NCBI RefSeq assembly: GCF_900114165.1
Contig: NZ_FOSB01000012.1
Span: 57,788-121,787, forward strand
Direction: 5' to 3'
Origin: Halobacillus dabanensis
GTDB taxonomy: Bacteria > Bacillota > Bacilli > Bacillales > Halobacillaceae
Length of the DNA: 64,000 nucleotides
In this document: in pieces, positions 25,241 to 33,549 of the stretch
Layout: each line of letters opens with the position of its first letter
Position numbering within the stretch: position 1 is the stretch's first letter
Made by a program: the position numbers and the translations under genes
The notes under the pieces: generated by a model
Database searches by the model: none
Seen by the model: only the letters and a program-made list of their open reading frames with translations
What the model was told of the DNA's origin: nothing

Positions 25241-25682
25241 GCATAAATCCTCGAGAACTGAAGGGATATCCTTTTGCATCCTTAATAAAAAAACTCCTAC
25301 AAAAAAGCCTATTATTCGGCAAGTTCCACGTGAAACATATTTTACCTGTTCATTCTTATTCGCTTCCTCCATTTTTTCAGCTAAGGAGGTAAGAAGCCTT
25401 TCATAAACCCCTCTATACAAACAGAAGAAGAAACAGATATATTTCATCAGCTCCTCACATAAAGATGCCCTTGTGCGATACGGAAGTGGATTTCTATCCG
25501 TACATTTGATTGAGAAAACCAACGTTTGCATTATAGTTATAAGTATTCAATAGGAAGCCATTTGTCGTGCCCTTAGAAGGTAAGATCAACCCCCGGACAT
25601 ACTGATTATGGGGAAATTCATCTGGACACTGATTCTTACAAGGAAAAAGATGATGTCATCTAGAATGTGAGATTAAGATAAA
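25241..25682. other. Gap without a convincing gene
   Basis: About 440 bases. A minus-strand frame (25226-25531) has a poor ribosome site and overlaps the antisense promoter. A plus-strand stretch near 25575-25670 reads in two frames like a frameshifted gene end ('GEIHLDTDSYKEKDDVI' before TAG), but no start is present. I call neither. Confidence 0.4.
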
Positions 25683-25709
25683 TAAAACCAAATACCGAGA
25701 AGCATCGTC
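25683..25709 (+). promoter_or_regulatory. ECF-type promoter of the sigma/anti-sigma operon
   Basis: TAAAAC, 17 bases, then CGTC match the TGAAAC-N16/17-CGTC pattern read by Bacillus ECF sigma factors. Its position 23 bases before the sigma gene start suggests autoregulation. Confidence 0.55.
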
Positions 25710-25731
25710 TAATCAAATGAGGTGGGGAAAA

Positions 25732-26298
25732 TTGATACGCAAACAGCGCACAAAATATACAAATGTACCCGAGAGAATCGATGAAGACCGTCTGGAGCAA
25801 TGGATTCATGAGTACGGGCACGATCTCAAATGGCTTGCCTATTCATATGTAAAAGATTATGCCATCGCGGAAGATATTACACAGGAAACATTTATTAAAG
25901 CCTACCAGAAATACTCTACATTCAAAAACGAATCAACCGTCAAGACATGGTTGTACAAAATCACGATTAACGCCTGCAAAGACCATTTGAAAAGTTCCTA
26001 TATGAAAAGGGTTATTAAAAAGGGAACGGAAATATTCCGATCGATCCCTTCTACTAGAGAAACACCGGAAGAGTTGATCATGCAAAGAGACGAAGATGAG
26101 GCATTGGTTGCCCACGTCCTAAAGCTTGAACACAAATATAGAGAAATAATCATTTTATATTACTTTGAAGAGTTCGACATCAAAGACTTGGCAAATGTAC
26201 TGATTATAAGCCCCAATACTGCTAAAACAAGGCTTCGACGCGCCCGCCAACTTCTACAAGAACGGTTGACATCGGAAGGGAGTTCCCAGAGTGAGTGA
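25732..26298 (+). CDS. ECF-family RNA polymerase sigma factor
   Basis: A 188-residue ECF sigma factor. Region 2 shows 'DLKWLAYSYVKDYAIAEDITQETFIKAYQKYSTFK' in the first half (split here by usual spacing), with 'TVKTWLYKITINACKDHLKS' after it. Region 4 (about 118-178) has 'YREIIILYYFEEFDIKDLANVL' and the helix-turn-helix end 'SPNTAKTRLRRARQLL'. The start is TTG at 25732, since AGGTGGGG lies directly before it; an ATG five codons upstream overlaps that site. It overlaps the next gene by eight bases, its likely anti-sigma factor. The regulon is unknown; envelope stress is the usual theme. Confidence 0.9.
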   Translation: MIRKQRTKYTNVPERIDEDRLEQWIHEYGHDLKWLAYSYVKDYAIAEDITQETFIKAYQKYSTFKNESTVKTWLYKITINACKDHLKSSYMKRVIKKGTEIFRSIPSTRETPEELIMQRDEDEALVAHVLKLEHKYREIIILYYFEEFDIKDLANVLIISPNTAKTRLRRARQLLQERLTSEGSSQSE

Positions 26299-26929
26299 TT
26301 TGATTGATCGCAAGTTAAAGAAAGTGAATAAAGACGTGAAATATGATGAAGTCCCTTTTGATCAACGACACATGCACAAGTCTATATTACAGTCGTTGAG
26401 AAGAAAGCCAAAAAAGAAAGCCATTTGGATTAAAAAGAGCAGTCCGCTACCCATCGCAGCCATTCTGCTATTCTCCGGATTGCACTTCTCCCAAACGGAA
26501 CCAAATACCGAAACGGCAGGTTTGATGACGGAAAGAATACCCGCTCCTGAACTGAAGACTGCAACAGTACAACCTGGTACCTCTTCAGCTAAACAGACGA
26601 GCACCCACCATACAAACACCTCCATGATGGTTCGTGAAACCTATGTTATTCACGAAAAAAAACATTTCATTCAAACAGGGAAGCGCGTCACTACCGAAGA
26701 ACTTGGAGAAGTCATCGGTACCGTGGAACATCAGCCCTCAAATGAGTCATTGGAAAGTGTAGCCCGCTTCCTACCCGAAACGAAAATCTACAAGATTAAA
26801 GGGGAGGAAACAAAGGATAGAATTGCTGTTCAAAGTTGGCGCAGCAACGGAATTGGCTCAACTTCTGTCAGCAGGCAAGGTTATTTTGTCTTCGAAAAAA
26901 GCCCCGCTATGCCCCAGGAAGATAGTTGA
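26291..26929 (+). CDS. Probable membrane-bound anti-sigma factor
   Basis: A 212-residue protein whose start (GTG, with GGAAGGGAG upstream) overlaps the sigma gene. The cytosolic N-terminus (1-47) is basic, one hydrophobic segment spans about 51-66 ('SPLPIAAILLFSGLHF'), and about 145 residues lie outside. The external part has a Thr/Ser-rich linker and a small domain with 'ETYVIHEKKHFIQTGKRV'. I cannot name its family. Gene order, coupling and topology are those of ECF anti-sigma factors, but no zinc-binding anti-sigma (HxxxCxxC) motif is present. Confidence 0.7.
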   Translation: MSDLIDRKLKKVNKDVKYDEVPFDQRHMHKSILQSLRRKPKKKAIWIKKSSPLPIAAILLFSGLHFSQTEPNTETAGLMTERIPAPELKTATVQPGTSSAKQTSTHHTNTSMMVRETYVIHEKKHFIQTGKRVTTEELGEVIGTVEHQPSNESLESVARFLPETKIYKIKGEETKDRIAVQSWRSNGIGSTSVSRQGYFVFEKSPAMPQEDS

Positions 26930-26955
26930 CCCTCTTTATATAACCAATATTAATC

Positions 26956-26977
26956 GAGCCACCTCTTCAAGTGGCTC
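26956..26977. terminator. Hairpin after the anti-sigma gene
   Basis: GAGCCAC / GTGGCTC with an eight-base loop. No T-run follows on the plus strand, so termination is uncertain. Confidence 0.45.
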
Positions 26978-27113
26978 TCTACCCTATAAACATATATCGT
27001 TTTTGATTATGTTTTCCGCAGAATCAACTTCCAGGATACGAAGAAAGTTATAGTTAGAGGAAGCCTCTCTCTTTCCCAGAACCCAACAGCACCTAGAAAA
27101 AATTTTTATAATC

Positions 27114-27755
27114 TCAGGAGTTAACATTACCTTGTTTAAAATACTCCCTTAGTTGATCAAGAGATTTATAGATATCTTCTTTGATCTTCGGATTATAGAA
27201 TACAGCTGCAGGGTGGTAAAGTGGAATAACAGTAAATTCCTTCTCTGTTAAAACATAACCCTCCCCCTCCTGCTTTCGGATCGGTGTATCGATCGGCTTT
27301 CCAATCACTTCACTAATTCTCCCTGTATCCCCGGTCAGTCGTTCATAGGCCACGCCTCCAAGGGCAATAATCACATCCGGATCCATCTTCTTGATTTGAT
27401 AATCCAACAGCGCTGCATGAGCAAAAATCTCCTTCTGATTCGGTTTCCGGTTAGCTTTTCGTGTTCCACCTGTTCCTTTTTTATTCGTTTTCACCCATTT
27501 ATACGGCCTGCTTCTTACAACGCTCGTAATATAAACACTTTCCCTGGAAAGGCCAACATACGCGAGCTGTTTATCCAGTTCGTCCCCAGCCCTCCCAATA
27601 AACGGTTCTTCTTTGAGGGCTTCATTCTCTCCTGGAGCTTCACCGACTATCATCACTTGCGCCCGGTCATCTCCTTTACCGAGTACAAAACCTTCCACAT
27701 CATAGGGAACAATCCTCTTTTTTGCTTCTCTTACTAGTTCTTCAGGCCATTCCAT
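27114..27755 (-). CDS. Uracil-DNA glycosylase superfamily protein
   Basis: A 213-residue protein of the uracil-DNA glycosylase superfamily (family 4-like), which excises uracil from DNA. Motif 1 'VMIVGEAPGENEALKEEPF' (about 35-53) with 'IGRAGDELDKQL', the internal 'YITSVVRSRP', 'VIIALGGVA', and motif 2 'LYHPAAVFYNP' near the C-terminus are clear. The four cysteines that hold the Fe-S cluster in classical family 4 enzymes are absent; the protein has no cysteine at all. AAGGAGG precedes the ATG. Its start overlaps a possible small upstream gene by 22 bases. Confidence 0.83.
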   Translation of the reverse strand: MEWPEELVREAKKRIVPYDVEGFVLGKGDDRAQVMIVGEAPGENEALKEEPFIGRAGDELDKQLAYVGLSRESVYITSVVRSRPYKWVKTNKKGTGGTRKANRKPNQKEIFAHAALLDYQIKKMDPDVIIALGGVAYERLTGDTGRISEVIGKPIDTPIRKQEGEGYVLTEKEFTVIPLYHPAAVFYNPKIKEDIYKSLDQLREYFKQGNVNS

Positions 27756-27955
27756 GTCTCATCCTCCTTTTCCCAAAACTTATTCCATGTACGTAAACTC
27801 TCAAGAACAGAATCTAATAATAAGTCTTCCACTGTAACGCGCCAACAACACTTTTGAACCTTATCCTTTCTATACTTGGCAAAAATATAAAATGAACCGA
27901 CTGATGGATAATGGATTGCATTTGAAACGTGTGCATGACGATAAAAAACAGCCAA
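27734..27955 (-). CDS. Possible small protein upstream of the glycosylase gene
   Basis: A frame of about 73 residues starting at TTG 27955, with weak ribosome site. It has protein-like composition: 'HYPSVGSFYIFAKYRKDK' in the first half, then a charged helix 'VEDLLLDSVLESLRTWNKF'. It fills the whole gap between the exchanger gene and the glycosylase and overlaps the latter's start by 22 bases, as a coupled gene would. I do not recognise it; it could also be a relic. Confidence 0.4.
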   Translation of the reverse strand: MAVFYRHAHVSNAIHYPSVGSFYIFAKYRKDKVQKCCWRVTVEDLLLDSVLESLRTWNKFWEKEDETWNGLKN

Positions 27956-27966
27956 CAGGCTGCTTA

Positions 27967-28953
27967 TTATTTCATTTGAAACGCTAAATAAGTGGTTACG
28001 AAATAACTGATTATTATCAATAGTGAGGGAATCAGGTAGTTCCATGCTTTAACTTTTCTACGAGTAATACTATAGATGACGAGTAGAATGAAAATTATAG
28101 AAGTTATCCCGGTCAACATATTAGCAGGCGAAGATTCTTGCAATAAGTTACCTCTGAAATAAATAAAATCCGTGATGGCTAGAATCATCAAATTAAAAGC
28201 ATTACTTCCTAACAAAGAGCTGATCCCTAAATTGAAGTTTCTCAATTTAAGGGCTGTCCCTACGCTGACTGCATCCGGTAAGGAGGTACTGATTGCAACT
28301 AAAAAGGCACCTATGAAAGATGCCCCTATTCCTGTAATGACAGAAATTCGCTCTGCCGTCACTGTCAAAACACTACCTATGACCATAATAAGAAAAGCAT
28401 AGAGGATAAAGCGCGCTAATACTTGCTTATAAGAATAATGTTGATACCTTTCATTCTGCCTCTTGACTTTCCTTCCCTGGTATTCCGTTCGATCATTGAT
28501 AACTTTCGATCCGATAAAATAAAGCAGGACAATCGCAATCGATGTATAACTGACATGAAAAACGTGAGTCGGCAAAGTAAAAGTCAATCCTGCTATCACA
28601 ATAAGGGTCATCAATATAACAAGCCATCCATATAATTTACTTTCAACTGTCGCATGGGTGAGAATTTGATACCTTCGATATACGACATCAAAGATTGCAA
28701 GCCCCATAATGTTGAACAGGTTACTTCCAATTAGGTTTCCGACAGCCAGGTCAGGGCTGTCTATAATAATCGCCGTCACACTCGACGTCAATTCTGGTAA
28801 CGAAATCGCGATACCAATGACCGCTCCCATAAATGCAGATGATGCCCGTGTTTTCTCTTTGACTGCATCCCCGAAAACCGCAAGCCTCGAGGCTACAAAA
28901 AAAGTACAAATTCCTGATATAAAAAATAATGCGAAGATCATCCAATCACTCAA
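27967..28953 (-). CDS. Sodium/calcium exchanger family (CaCA) antiporter
   Basis: A 328-residue membrane protein with ten predicted helices in two halves, as in YrbG-type CaCA exchangers. Each half carries an alpha-repeat: 'GAVIGIAISLPELTSSVTAI' (about 43-62), 'NLIGSNLFNI', and the second 'GAFLVAISTSLPDAVSVGTA' (about 217-236) with 'SLLGSNAFNLMILA'. The acidic residues E54 and D229 in these repeats would bind the cation. It probably exports Ca2+ or Na+ against protons, of use to a halophile. The start is TTG with AAGGAG eight bases upstream. Confidence 0.87.
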   Translation of the reverse strand: MSDWMIFALFFISGICTFFVASRLAVFGDAVKEKTRASSAFMGAVIGIAISLPELTSSVTAIIIDSPDLAVGNLIGSNLFNIMGLAIFDVVYRRYQILTHATVESKLYGWLVILMTLIVIAGLTFTLPTHVFHVSYTSIAIVLLYFIGSKVINDRTEYQGRKVKRQNERYQHYSYKQVLARFILYAFLIMVIGSVLTVTAERISVITGIGASFIGAFLVAISTSLPDAVSVGTALKLRNFNLGISSLLGSNAFNLMILAITDFIYFRGNLLQESSPANMLTGITSIIFILLVIYSITRRKVKAWNYLIPSLLIIISYFVTTYLAFQMK

Positions 28954-29068
28954 TACGAAAACTCCTTAAGTCCATCAACTTCGAAATAGCATTTTACAAC
29001 AATACCCCTAGGAGCCTATCGATAAACAGTTAATAATGACCAATAACACAACTCTTCCATCCCTATGT

Positions 29069-29106
29069 AAAAAAAAATGAATGCTCAGAGCTACCTGCTC
29101 TGAGCA
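29069..29106 (-). terminator. Terminator of the carotenoid desaturase gene
   Basis: TGCTCAGAG / CTCTGAGCA stem followed on the minus strand by a T-rich run. Confidence 0.88.
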
Positions 29107-29111
29107 CCCTC

Positions 29112-30617
29112 TCATTGATGAACTGGTGAATTTTCCTTTTCCCTGATCAAATCCGCTGTTAGTTGACCAGAAAGTGTTACCATCGGGACGCCACCCCCGG
29201 GATGTGTTGAACCACCGACAAAATAAAGGCCATTATACACTTGGCTCTTCGATGGTATTTTAAACCCGCCATTCGATTTCCGATCAGCAGCGATTCCATA
29301 GATGGATCCGCCATTAGGCCCATATAGGGTCTCCAGGTCTTCCGGAGTGAAACGGTATTCAAACTCGATAGAATCACGAAGCCCTTTCATTCCCATTCGC
29401 TCGAGTTTGTCTAAAACTGTTTCCCGATAAGCATCCCAGTCATTCGGTTTACGCTTTTTATTCTCAAGAGGAGGAACATGGGTCAATACAAACAAGTTGT
29501 CCTTCCCTTCCGGAGCTTGTGTTTCATCAGAACGAGCAGAGATACCAATATAAATAGTAGGGTCATCCGCCGGCTTTCCTTCTTCAAAAATCTGTTTGAA
29601 CTCTTTTTCAGGGTCTCCGGAGAATAGGAAATTATGGTGTTTCAACTGATCGAACTTACGATCTGTCCCCAATAAAAGAACGAGCCCTGAAACAGTTGGT
29701 TCGAATTTCTTTTCCAGTGATTTCTTTTCCTTCTTCACCTTAGAGGTTTGAGGGGCAAGTTTCCGATAAGCAGGTATGGCTTCCAGGTTCGACACCACTA
29801 CATCCGCTTCGTGTATCGTTCCATCTTCTGTTTCTACACCGATAACTCGATCGCCTTCCACCACAAATTGTCTAACAGGAGTATTAAGTTCCACTTCTAT
29901 TCTCAGTTCCTCCATAAGACGACCCATACCTTCCGCGATTTGGTACATACCACCTTTCACATAATGAATACCTAATCCGAGTTGCACATAGACAAGCTGA
30001 TTCAAAATTGCCGGGGTAGCATAAGGGTTGGACCCTACATACATGACGAAATAATTGAATAGCTGTTCCAAATATTTATTATTAAAATGTTTGTGTGTCG
30101 CTTTAGCAACTGTATTGAGAGGATCCATTTGGAATAACTCACTCAACTTATGGTGTTTTTTCAGGTCTTTCAAATCTTCGATACTATACTTGTAGAAACT
30201 CTTTCTACAAAGTTCATACATATCCTGACTATAAGATAAGAAATCTGTCAGTTTCCGGTTCGGGCGATCGGTGACCTTTGCCATTTCATTCAGCATGTTC
30301 GGAAGATCGCTCGTTACATCAATTTGGGTACCATCTTCAAAAAAAGTACGCCATTGAGGTTCCACTCGTTCAACTGTAATATAATCTTCCAGACGCCGAT
30401 GGACACTTTCAAAAAGTTGTTCAAGTACCCATGGCATCGTCAAAATAGAGGGTCCCGTATCGAAGGTGAACCCTTTCCCTTCCCGCCTATTCAATTTACC
30501 CCCGATATTGCTGTTTTTCTCAATGACCTTCACATCGTAACCATCAGCTGTTAGTCTGATGGCCGCTGACAACCCTCCTAATCCGGCACCTACCACAATC
30601 GCTGTCTTCTTTTTCAA
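29112..30617 (-). CDS. Phytoene desaturase family oxidoreductase (CrtN/CrtP type)
   Basis: A 501-residue FAD enzyme of the carotenoid desaturase family. The dinucleotide motif 'AIVVGAGLGGLSAAIRL' is at the N-terminus, 'KNSNIGGKLNRREGKGFTFD' and 'TGPSILTMPWVLEQLF' follow, and 'GLYFVGGSTHPGGGVPMVTLSG' closes the FAD site. In pink or orange halobacilli such enzymes desaturate or oxidise C30 (diapo)carotenoids. I cannot separate CrtN from the oxygenase CrtP. It stands alone, with no squalene-type synthase or glycosyltransferase beside it. The start is TTG at 30617 because GGAGGTGG lies five bases upstream. Confidence 0.85.
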   Translation of the reverse strand: MKKKTAIVVGAGLGGLSAAIRLTADGYDVKVIEKNSNIGGKLNRREGKGFTFDTGPSILTMPWVLEQLFESVHRRLEDYITVERVEPQWRTFFEDGTQIDVTSDLPNMLNEMAKVTDRPNRKLTDFLSYSQDMYELCRKSFYKYSIEDLKDLKKHHKLSELFQMDPLNTVAKATHKHFNNKYLEQLFNYFVMYVGSNPYATPAILNQLVYVQLGLGIHYVKGGMYQIAEGMGRLMEELRIEVELNTPVRQFVVEGDRVIGVETEDGTIHEADVVVSNLEAIPAYRKLAPQTSKVKKEKKSLEKKFEPTVSGLVLLLGTDRKFDQLKHHNFLFSGDPEKEFKQIFEEGKPADDPTIYIGISARSDETQAPEGKDNLFVLTHVPPLENKKRKPNDWDAYRETVLDKLERMGMKGLRDSIEFEYRFTPEDLETLYGPNGGSIYGIAADRKSNGGFKIPSKSQVYNGLYFVGGSTHPGGGVPMVTLSGQLTADLIREKENSPVHQ

Positions 30618-31011
30618 ACCGTCCACCTCCAAATTAATAAACAAAAGGAATCAACCGATACTGTCTACACTTTGCCTTTCCCATGGCTCTCCACCAACAT
30701 AACGTCGTCTTCCAGTCAAATTCTATGTAGCGATGCGACGATGGTGGGTATTCCGCATAGGAACGCAGCAATCAGGGGTGCAAGATCCCTACAAGAAAAT
30801 GAAAATATAAAATAGCCTCGTGTATAACGAATAGCTTCACCTTCGATGCATTCCTATACTAATCGACATCTCTCTAACGGGAGGGTCATTTTTCGTAATT
30901 TCTCTCCCATAGGAAAGGGAATCCCTGAGCGAAGCCGGCATGAAGTACGGGTGACCAACACTAGATCGACCGACGGTCAGACATAGAGCAAGGAACGCTT
31001 TACACTACCTT
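30618..31011. other. Gap without a recognisable feature
   Basis: About 400 bases upstream of the desaturase gene. I find no open frame with a ribosome site, no convincing terminator and no copy of the dispersed repeats. It should hold the desaturase promoter. Confidence 0.4.
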
Positions 31012-31179
31012 TCATCCTTCCCTTTGCCCCCTCCTGATAAACCGTTCAAGCGTCTCCCACACTAAATGCCGGAAACTTTGACCTGCAGGATTCTCGCAGA
31101 ATCTTTTGTAATCCTTTACAATATCACCAACACCTTTTATCCGAATTAAAGATAAAATGGGATGCGGAGGGAAAACCAA
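31012..31179 (-). CDS. Possible small protein or gene relic, 55 residues
   Basis: A frame from TTG 31179 to TGA 31012 with clearly protein-like content: 'IKGVGDIVKDYKRFCENP' followed by 'GQSFRHLVWETLERF' and a basic end. There is no ribosome site before the TTG, and the start overlaps the ATG of the opposite-strand gene. It may be a decayed gene end rather than an active gene. Family unknown. Confidence 0.3.
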   Translation of the reverse strand: MVFPPHPILSLIRIKGVGDIVKDYKRFCENPAGQSFRHLVWETLERFIRRGQREG

Positions 31180-31337
31180 TGGATATGTTTTATAGTCTCT
31201 TTATAATTTCAGTGGTCATCGCAACTTTTTTCGTCATATTCAAGAAGCTTACAAGAGCGACCTATTGGACGATGGCAATTATCGCTATCCTTTATAGCGC
31301 TGTTTTACTTTTCAGTTTTTTATTTAATTTTCCTTAG
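31179..31337 (+). CDS. Small membrane protein, 52 residues
   Basis: GCGGAGGG precedes an ATG that opens a 52-residue frame of two hydrophobic segments, 'FYSLFIISVVIATFFVIF' and 'MAIIAILYSAVLLFSFLF', joined by a short basic loop 'KKLTRATYW'. It probably sits in the membrane as a hairpin. It overlaps the end of the convergent small membrane gene by four bases. Family unknown. Confidence 0.6.
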   Translation: MDMFYSLFIISVVIATFFVIFKKLTRATYWTMAIIAILYSAVLLFSFLFNFP

Positions 31338-31555
31338 AGTTCCTTCCTCTGTTTGTTAATCGCCTCTCTGATATGGTAAAGTTCTGCATACATAGCTGTC
31401 GCATATACACTAAGAATACTTAAGAACATCGACAGCACGAACACGGAGCCATCAAGCCCAAAACCAAGCACCGATGAAAAGCCGACAATGGCACCTATAA
31501 TGATTCCGATTCCTGTCAAAAAGATTATCTTTTGAAAAGTTACTGAATAAAACAC
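31334..31555 (-). CDS. Small membrane protein, 73 residues
   Basis: The GTG start at 31555 has GAGGTGAT upstream. Two hydrophobic helices ('IIFLTGIGIIIGAIVGFSSV' and 'SVFVLSMFLSILSVYATAMY') are followed by a charged cytosolic tail 'HIREAINKQRKEL'. It is convergent with the other small membrane gene. I do not recognise the family. Confidence 0.6.
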   Translation of the reverse strand: MFYSVTFQKIIFLTGIGIIIGAIVGFSSVLGFGLDGSVFVLSMFLSILSVYATAMYAELYHIREAINKQRKEL

Positions 31556-31827
31556 CGTATCACCTCTTCCAAATTATCTATCTACTACTATACCCATAAG
31601 AAGCTATCGTTACACGTTAACCATCAATCCAATCCTTCCATTACTTCGTTCTTCTCTATTGCAAATAAACCCTTTCTAAAAAACATAACCTCCACGACCT
31701 CTTATCCATAAGGTTTACTACATTACTTATAACTGCAGAAACCCTAACAAATTCATTTCCTTGTATTCCCCCCATGTAAAAGCACCGTCTTCGTAAATAT
31801 TCGGCAAACCTGAAACAATCTTTAACA

Positions 31828-31860
31828 AAAAAAGTGCACCCCAGAGGGATGCACTTTTTA
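31828..31860 (-). terminator. Terminator of the symporter gene
   Basis: AGTGCATCCC / GGGGTGCACT stem followed by seven T on the minus strand. Confidence 0.88.
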
Positions 31861-31867
31861 CTATACT

Positions 31868-33106
31868 TTATGCTTGCATACGTTCGGCATCTTCTTCAAT
31901 GCCATGTTTTCTTTCCGATTCAGCTACAACGACTGCACATGCTGCATCACCAGTAATATTCAAGGATGTCCGCAGCATATCAAGCAATCGGTCAATACCG
32001 ATGATTAAGGCGATCCCTTCAACTGGAAGGGAGACCTGGTTGAGTACCATAGCAAGCATGATCAATCCGACACCTGGCACACCAGCTGTTCCAATACTTG
32101 CAAGAACGGCTGTTAGAACAACCATAACCAATTGAGCAAATGAAAGGTCAGAACCATATACCTGAGCGATGAAAATCGTCGCCACACCTTGCATGATCGC
32201 CGTTCCGTCCATGTTAATGGTTGCACCTAAAGGCTGGACAAAACTACTTACCGGCTTCGGCACTTTCAAGTTTTCCTGGGCGGCTTTCATGGAAATCGGC
32301 AGTGTTGAACTACTGCTGGATGTACTGAATCCAACTGTCATCGCAGGGAAGAAACCTTTAACAAATTTAATTGGGTTCATCTTCCCTAAGAAAGCAACCG
32401 CGGATCCATAGGTTACGATTCCATGGATAACCAATCCAAGGATGACGACAACCATGTACATGACCATCCCTTTCATGCCATCGATTCCCATTGTTCCAAT
32501 TGCAGAAGCAAGGAGACCGAACGCACCATATGGAGCGAACCGCATGATCAGGTTAACAAGGAACATCATAATTTCATTACCTTGTTCAACAAGCTTATAA
32601 ATACCTTCAGCTTTCTTACCGAGCATAGCTAAAGCAAATCCGATAAAGATGGCAAAAGCGATGATTTGAAGCATATTTCCTTCAACCATAGCCTGAATAG
32701 GGTTTGTCGGGATTATGCTTGTAAAAGTTTCGACAACACCAGGTGCTTCCTGAGCTTCATATTCTGCACCGGCAGGGTCGATGTCGATATTACCCGGTTG
32801 GAAAAGATAAGCAAGAGAAATGGCAATAGAAATGGCGATAGTTGTTGTGACAAGGAAAAACCCGATTGTCTTTCCACCGATGCGCCCTAATTTTTTAGGA
32901 TCACCAAGGGAAGCTGTACCTAGTGTGATAGAGAAGAATACAATCGGTACGACGAGCATTTTAATAAGATTTAAAAATACAGTTCCTAAAGGACTGAATA
33001 TATAAGCATCTAAAGTACTGAACAGATCTGGTGCAGCTAAATGCAGAGCCAAACCTATAACAGCACCAAGAATCAAACCTATAAAAATCTTAGTTGTTAG
33101 TTTCAT
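31868..33106 (-). CDS. gltT: Dicarboxylate/glutamate:cation symporter (DAACS family)
   Basis: A 412-residue symporter of the GltP/GltT/DctA family, which imports glutamate, aspartate or C4-dicarboxylates with H+ or Na+. The serine-rich re-entrant loop 'FSTSSSSSTLPISMKAA' (about 267-283), the 'GATINMDGTAI' motif (about 298-308) and the 'AGVPGVGLIMLAMVL' segment are intact. AGGAGG lies seven bases before the ATG at 33106. It is single-gene, with a CcpA-like site about 25 bases upstream of the start. Substrate preference between glutamate and dicarboxylates cannot be decided. Confidence 0.92.
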   Translation of the reverse strand: MKLTTKIFIGLILGAVIGLALHLAAPDLFSTLDAYIFSPLGTVFLNLIKMLVVPIVFFSITLGTASLGDPKKLGRIGGKTIGFFLVTTTIAISIAISLAYLFQPGNIDIDPAGAEYEAQEAPGVVETFTSIIPTNPIQAMVEGNMLQIIAFAIFIGFALAMLGKKAEGIYKLVEQGNEIMMFLVNLIMRFAPYGAFGLLASAIGTMGIDGMKGMVMYMVVVILGLVIHGIVTYGSAVAFLGKMNPIKFVKGFFPAMTVGFSTSSSSSTLPISMKAAQENLKVPKPVSSFVQPLGATINMDGTAIMQGVATIFIAQVYGSDLSFAQLVMVVLTAVLASIGTAGVPGVGLIMLAMVLNQVSLPVEGIALIIGIDRLLDMLRTSLNITGDAACAVVVAESERKHGIEEDAERMQA

Positions 33107-33129
33107 GACGCAACCTCCTGAAGACATTA

Positions 33130-33143
33130 TGATAACGCTTACT
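33130..33143 (-). promoter_or_regulatory. CcpA-like site upstream of gltT
   Basis: TGATAACGCTTACT matches the cre consensus with two mismatches and lies 24 bases before the start, like the cstA site. Confidence 0.45.
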
Positions 33144-33513
33144 TGTTATTTTGTTTTAAAAAATGAAAAATTTCAAAATGGTAGCACACCTATTCAGAAA
33201 AAGCATAAAAAAACCTTACAGTATTGGGGTCCTTACCTAGCACCTATGCTGGATGTATACCTGGACTCTTTTGATGCTTGCAACTAACGCAGAGGGAATT
33301 GTGCTTTATAAATCATATCATAAAATGAGTGAAAGTTGAATAGAATTTGCTGGTAGTTTCTTAATACAACTATTAAAGCAGCGTTGTTGTACAACTTTCA
33401 ATGGCCATTGAACCGCTAGATTAATAGTCATTTCTAGATTATGAGAATGTTTAGAATTTATTACATATTCGTGAATTCTTTACTAAGTATGTATATAATC
33501 TTATCCTGTTGCA
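33144..33513. other. Gap upstream of gltT with two short palindromes
   Basis: About 370 AT-rich bases without an open frame. GTTGTACAAC near 33386-33395 and TTCAATGGCCATTGAA (33397-33412) are perfect palindromes and could be operator sites. No promoter is certain. Confidence 0.35.
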
Positions 33514-33547
33514 TAAAAAAACGACCGGCTTTATAACGGTCGTTTTC
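33514..33547 (-). terminator. Terminator of the acetyl-CoA synthetase gene
   Basis: AACGACCG / CGGTCGTT stem followed by seven T on the minus strand, three bases after the stop. Confidence 0.88.
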
Positions 33548-33549
33548 TA

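Noticed and set aside
25226..25531. Minus-strand 101-codon frame in the gap before the sigma gene.
   Set aside because: The internal ATG has its purine-rich site only three bases away, the composition is poor, and it overlaps the proposed antisense promoter.
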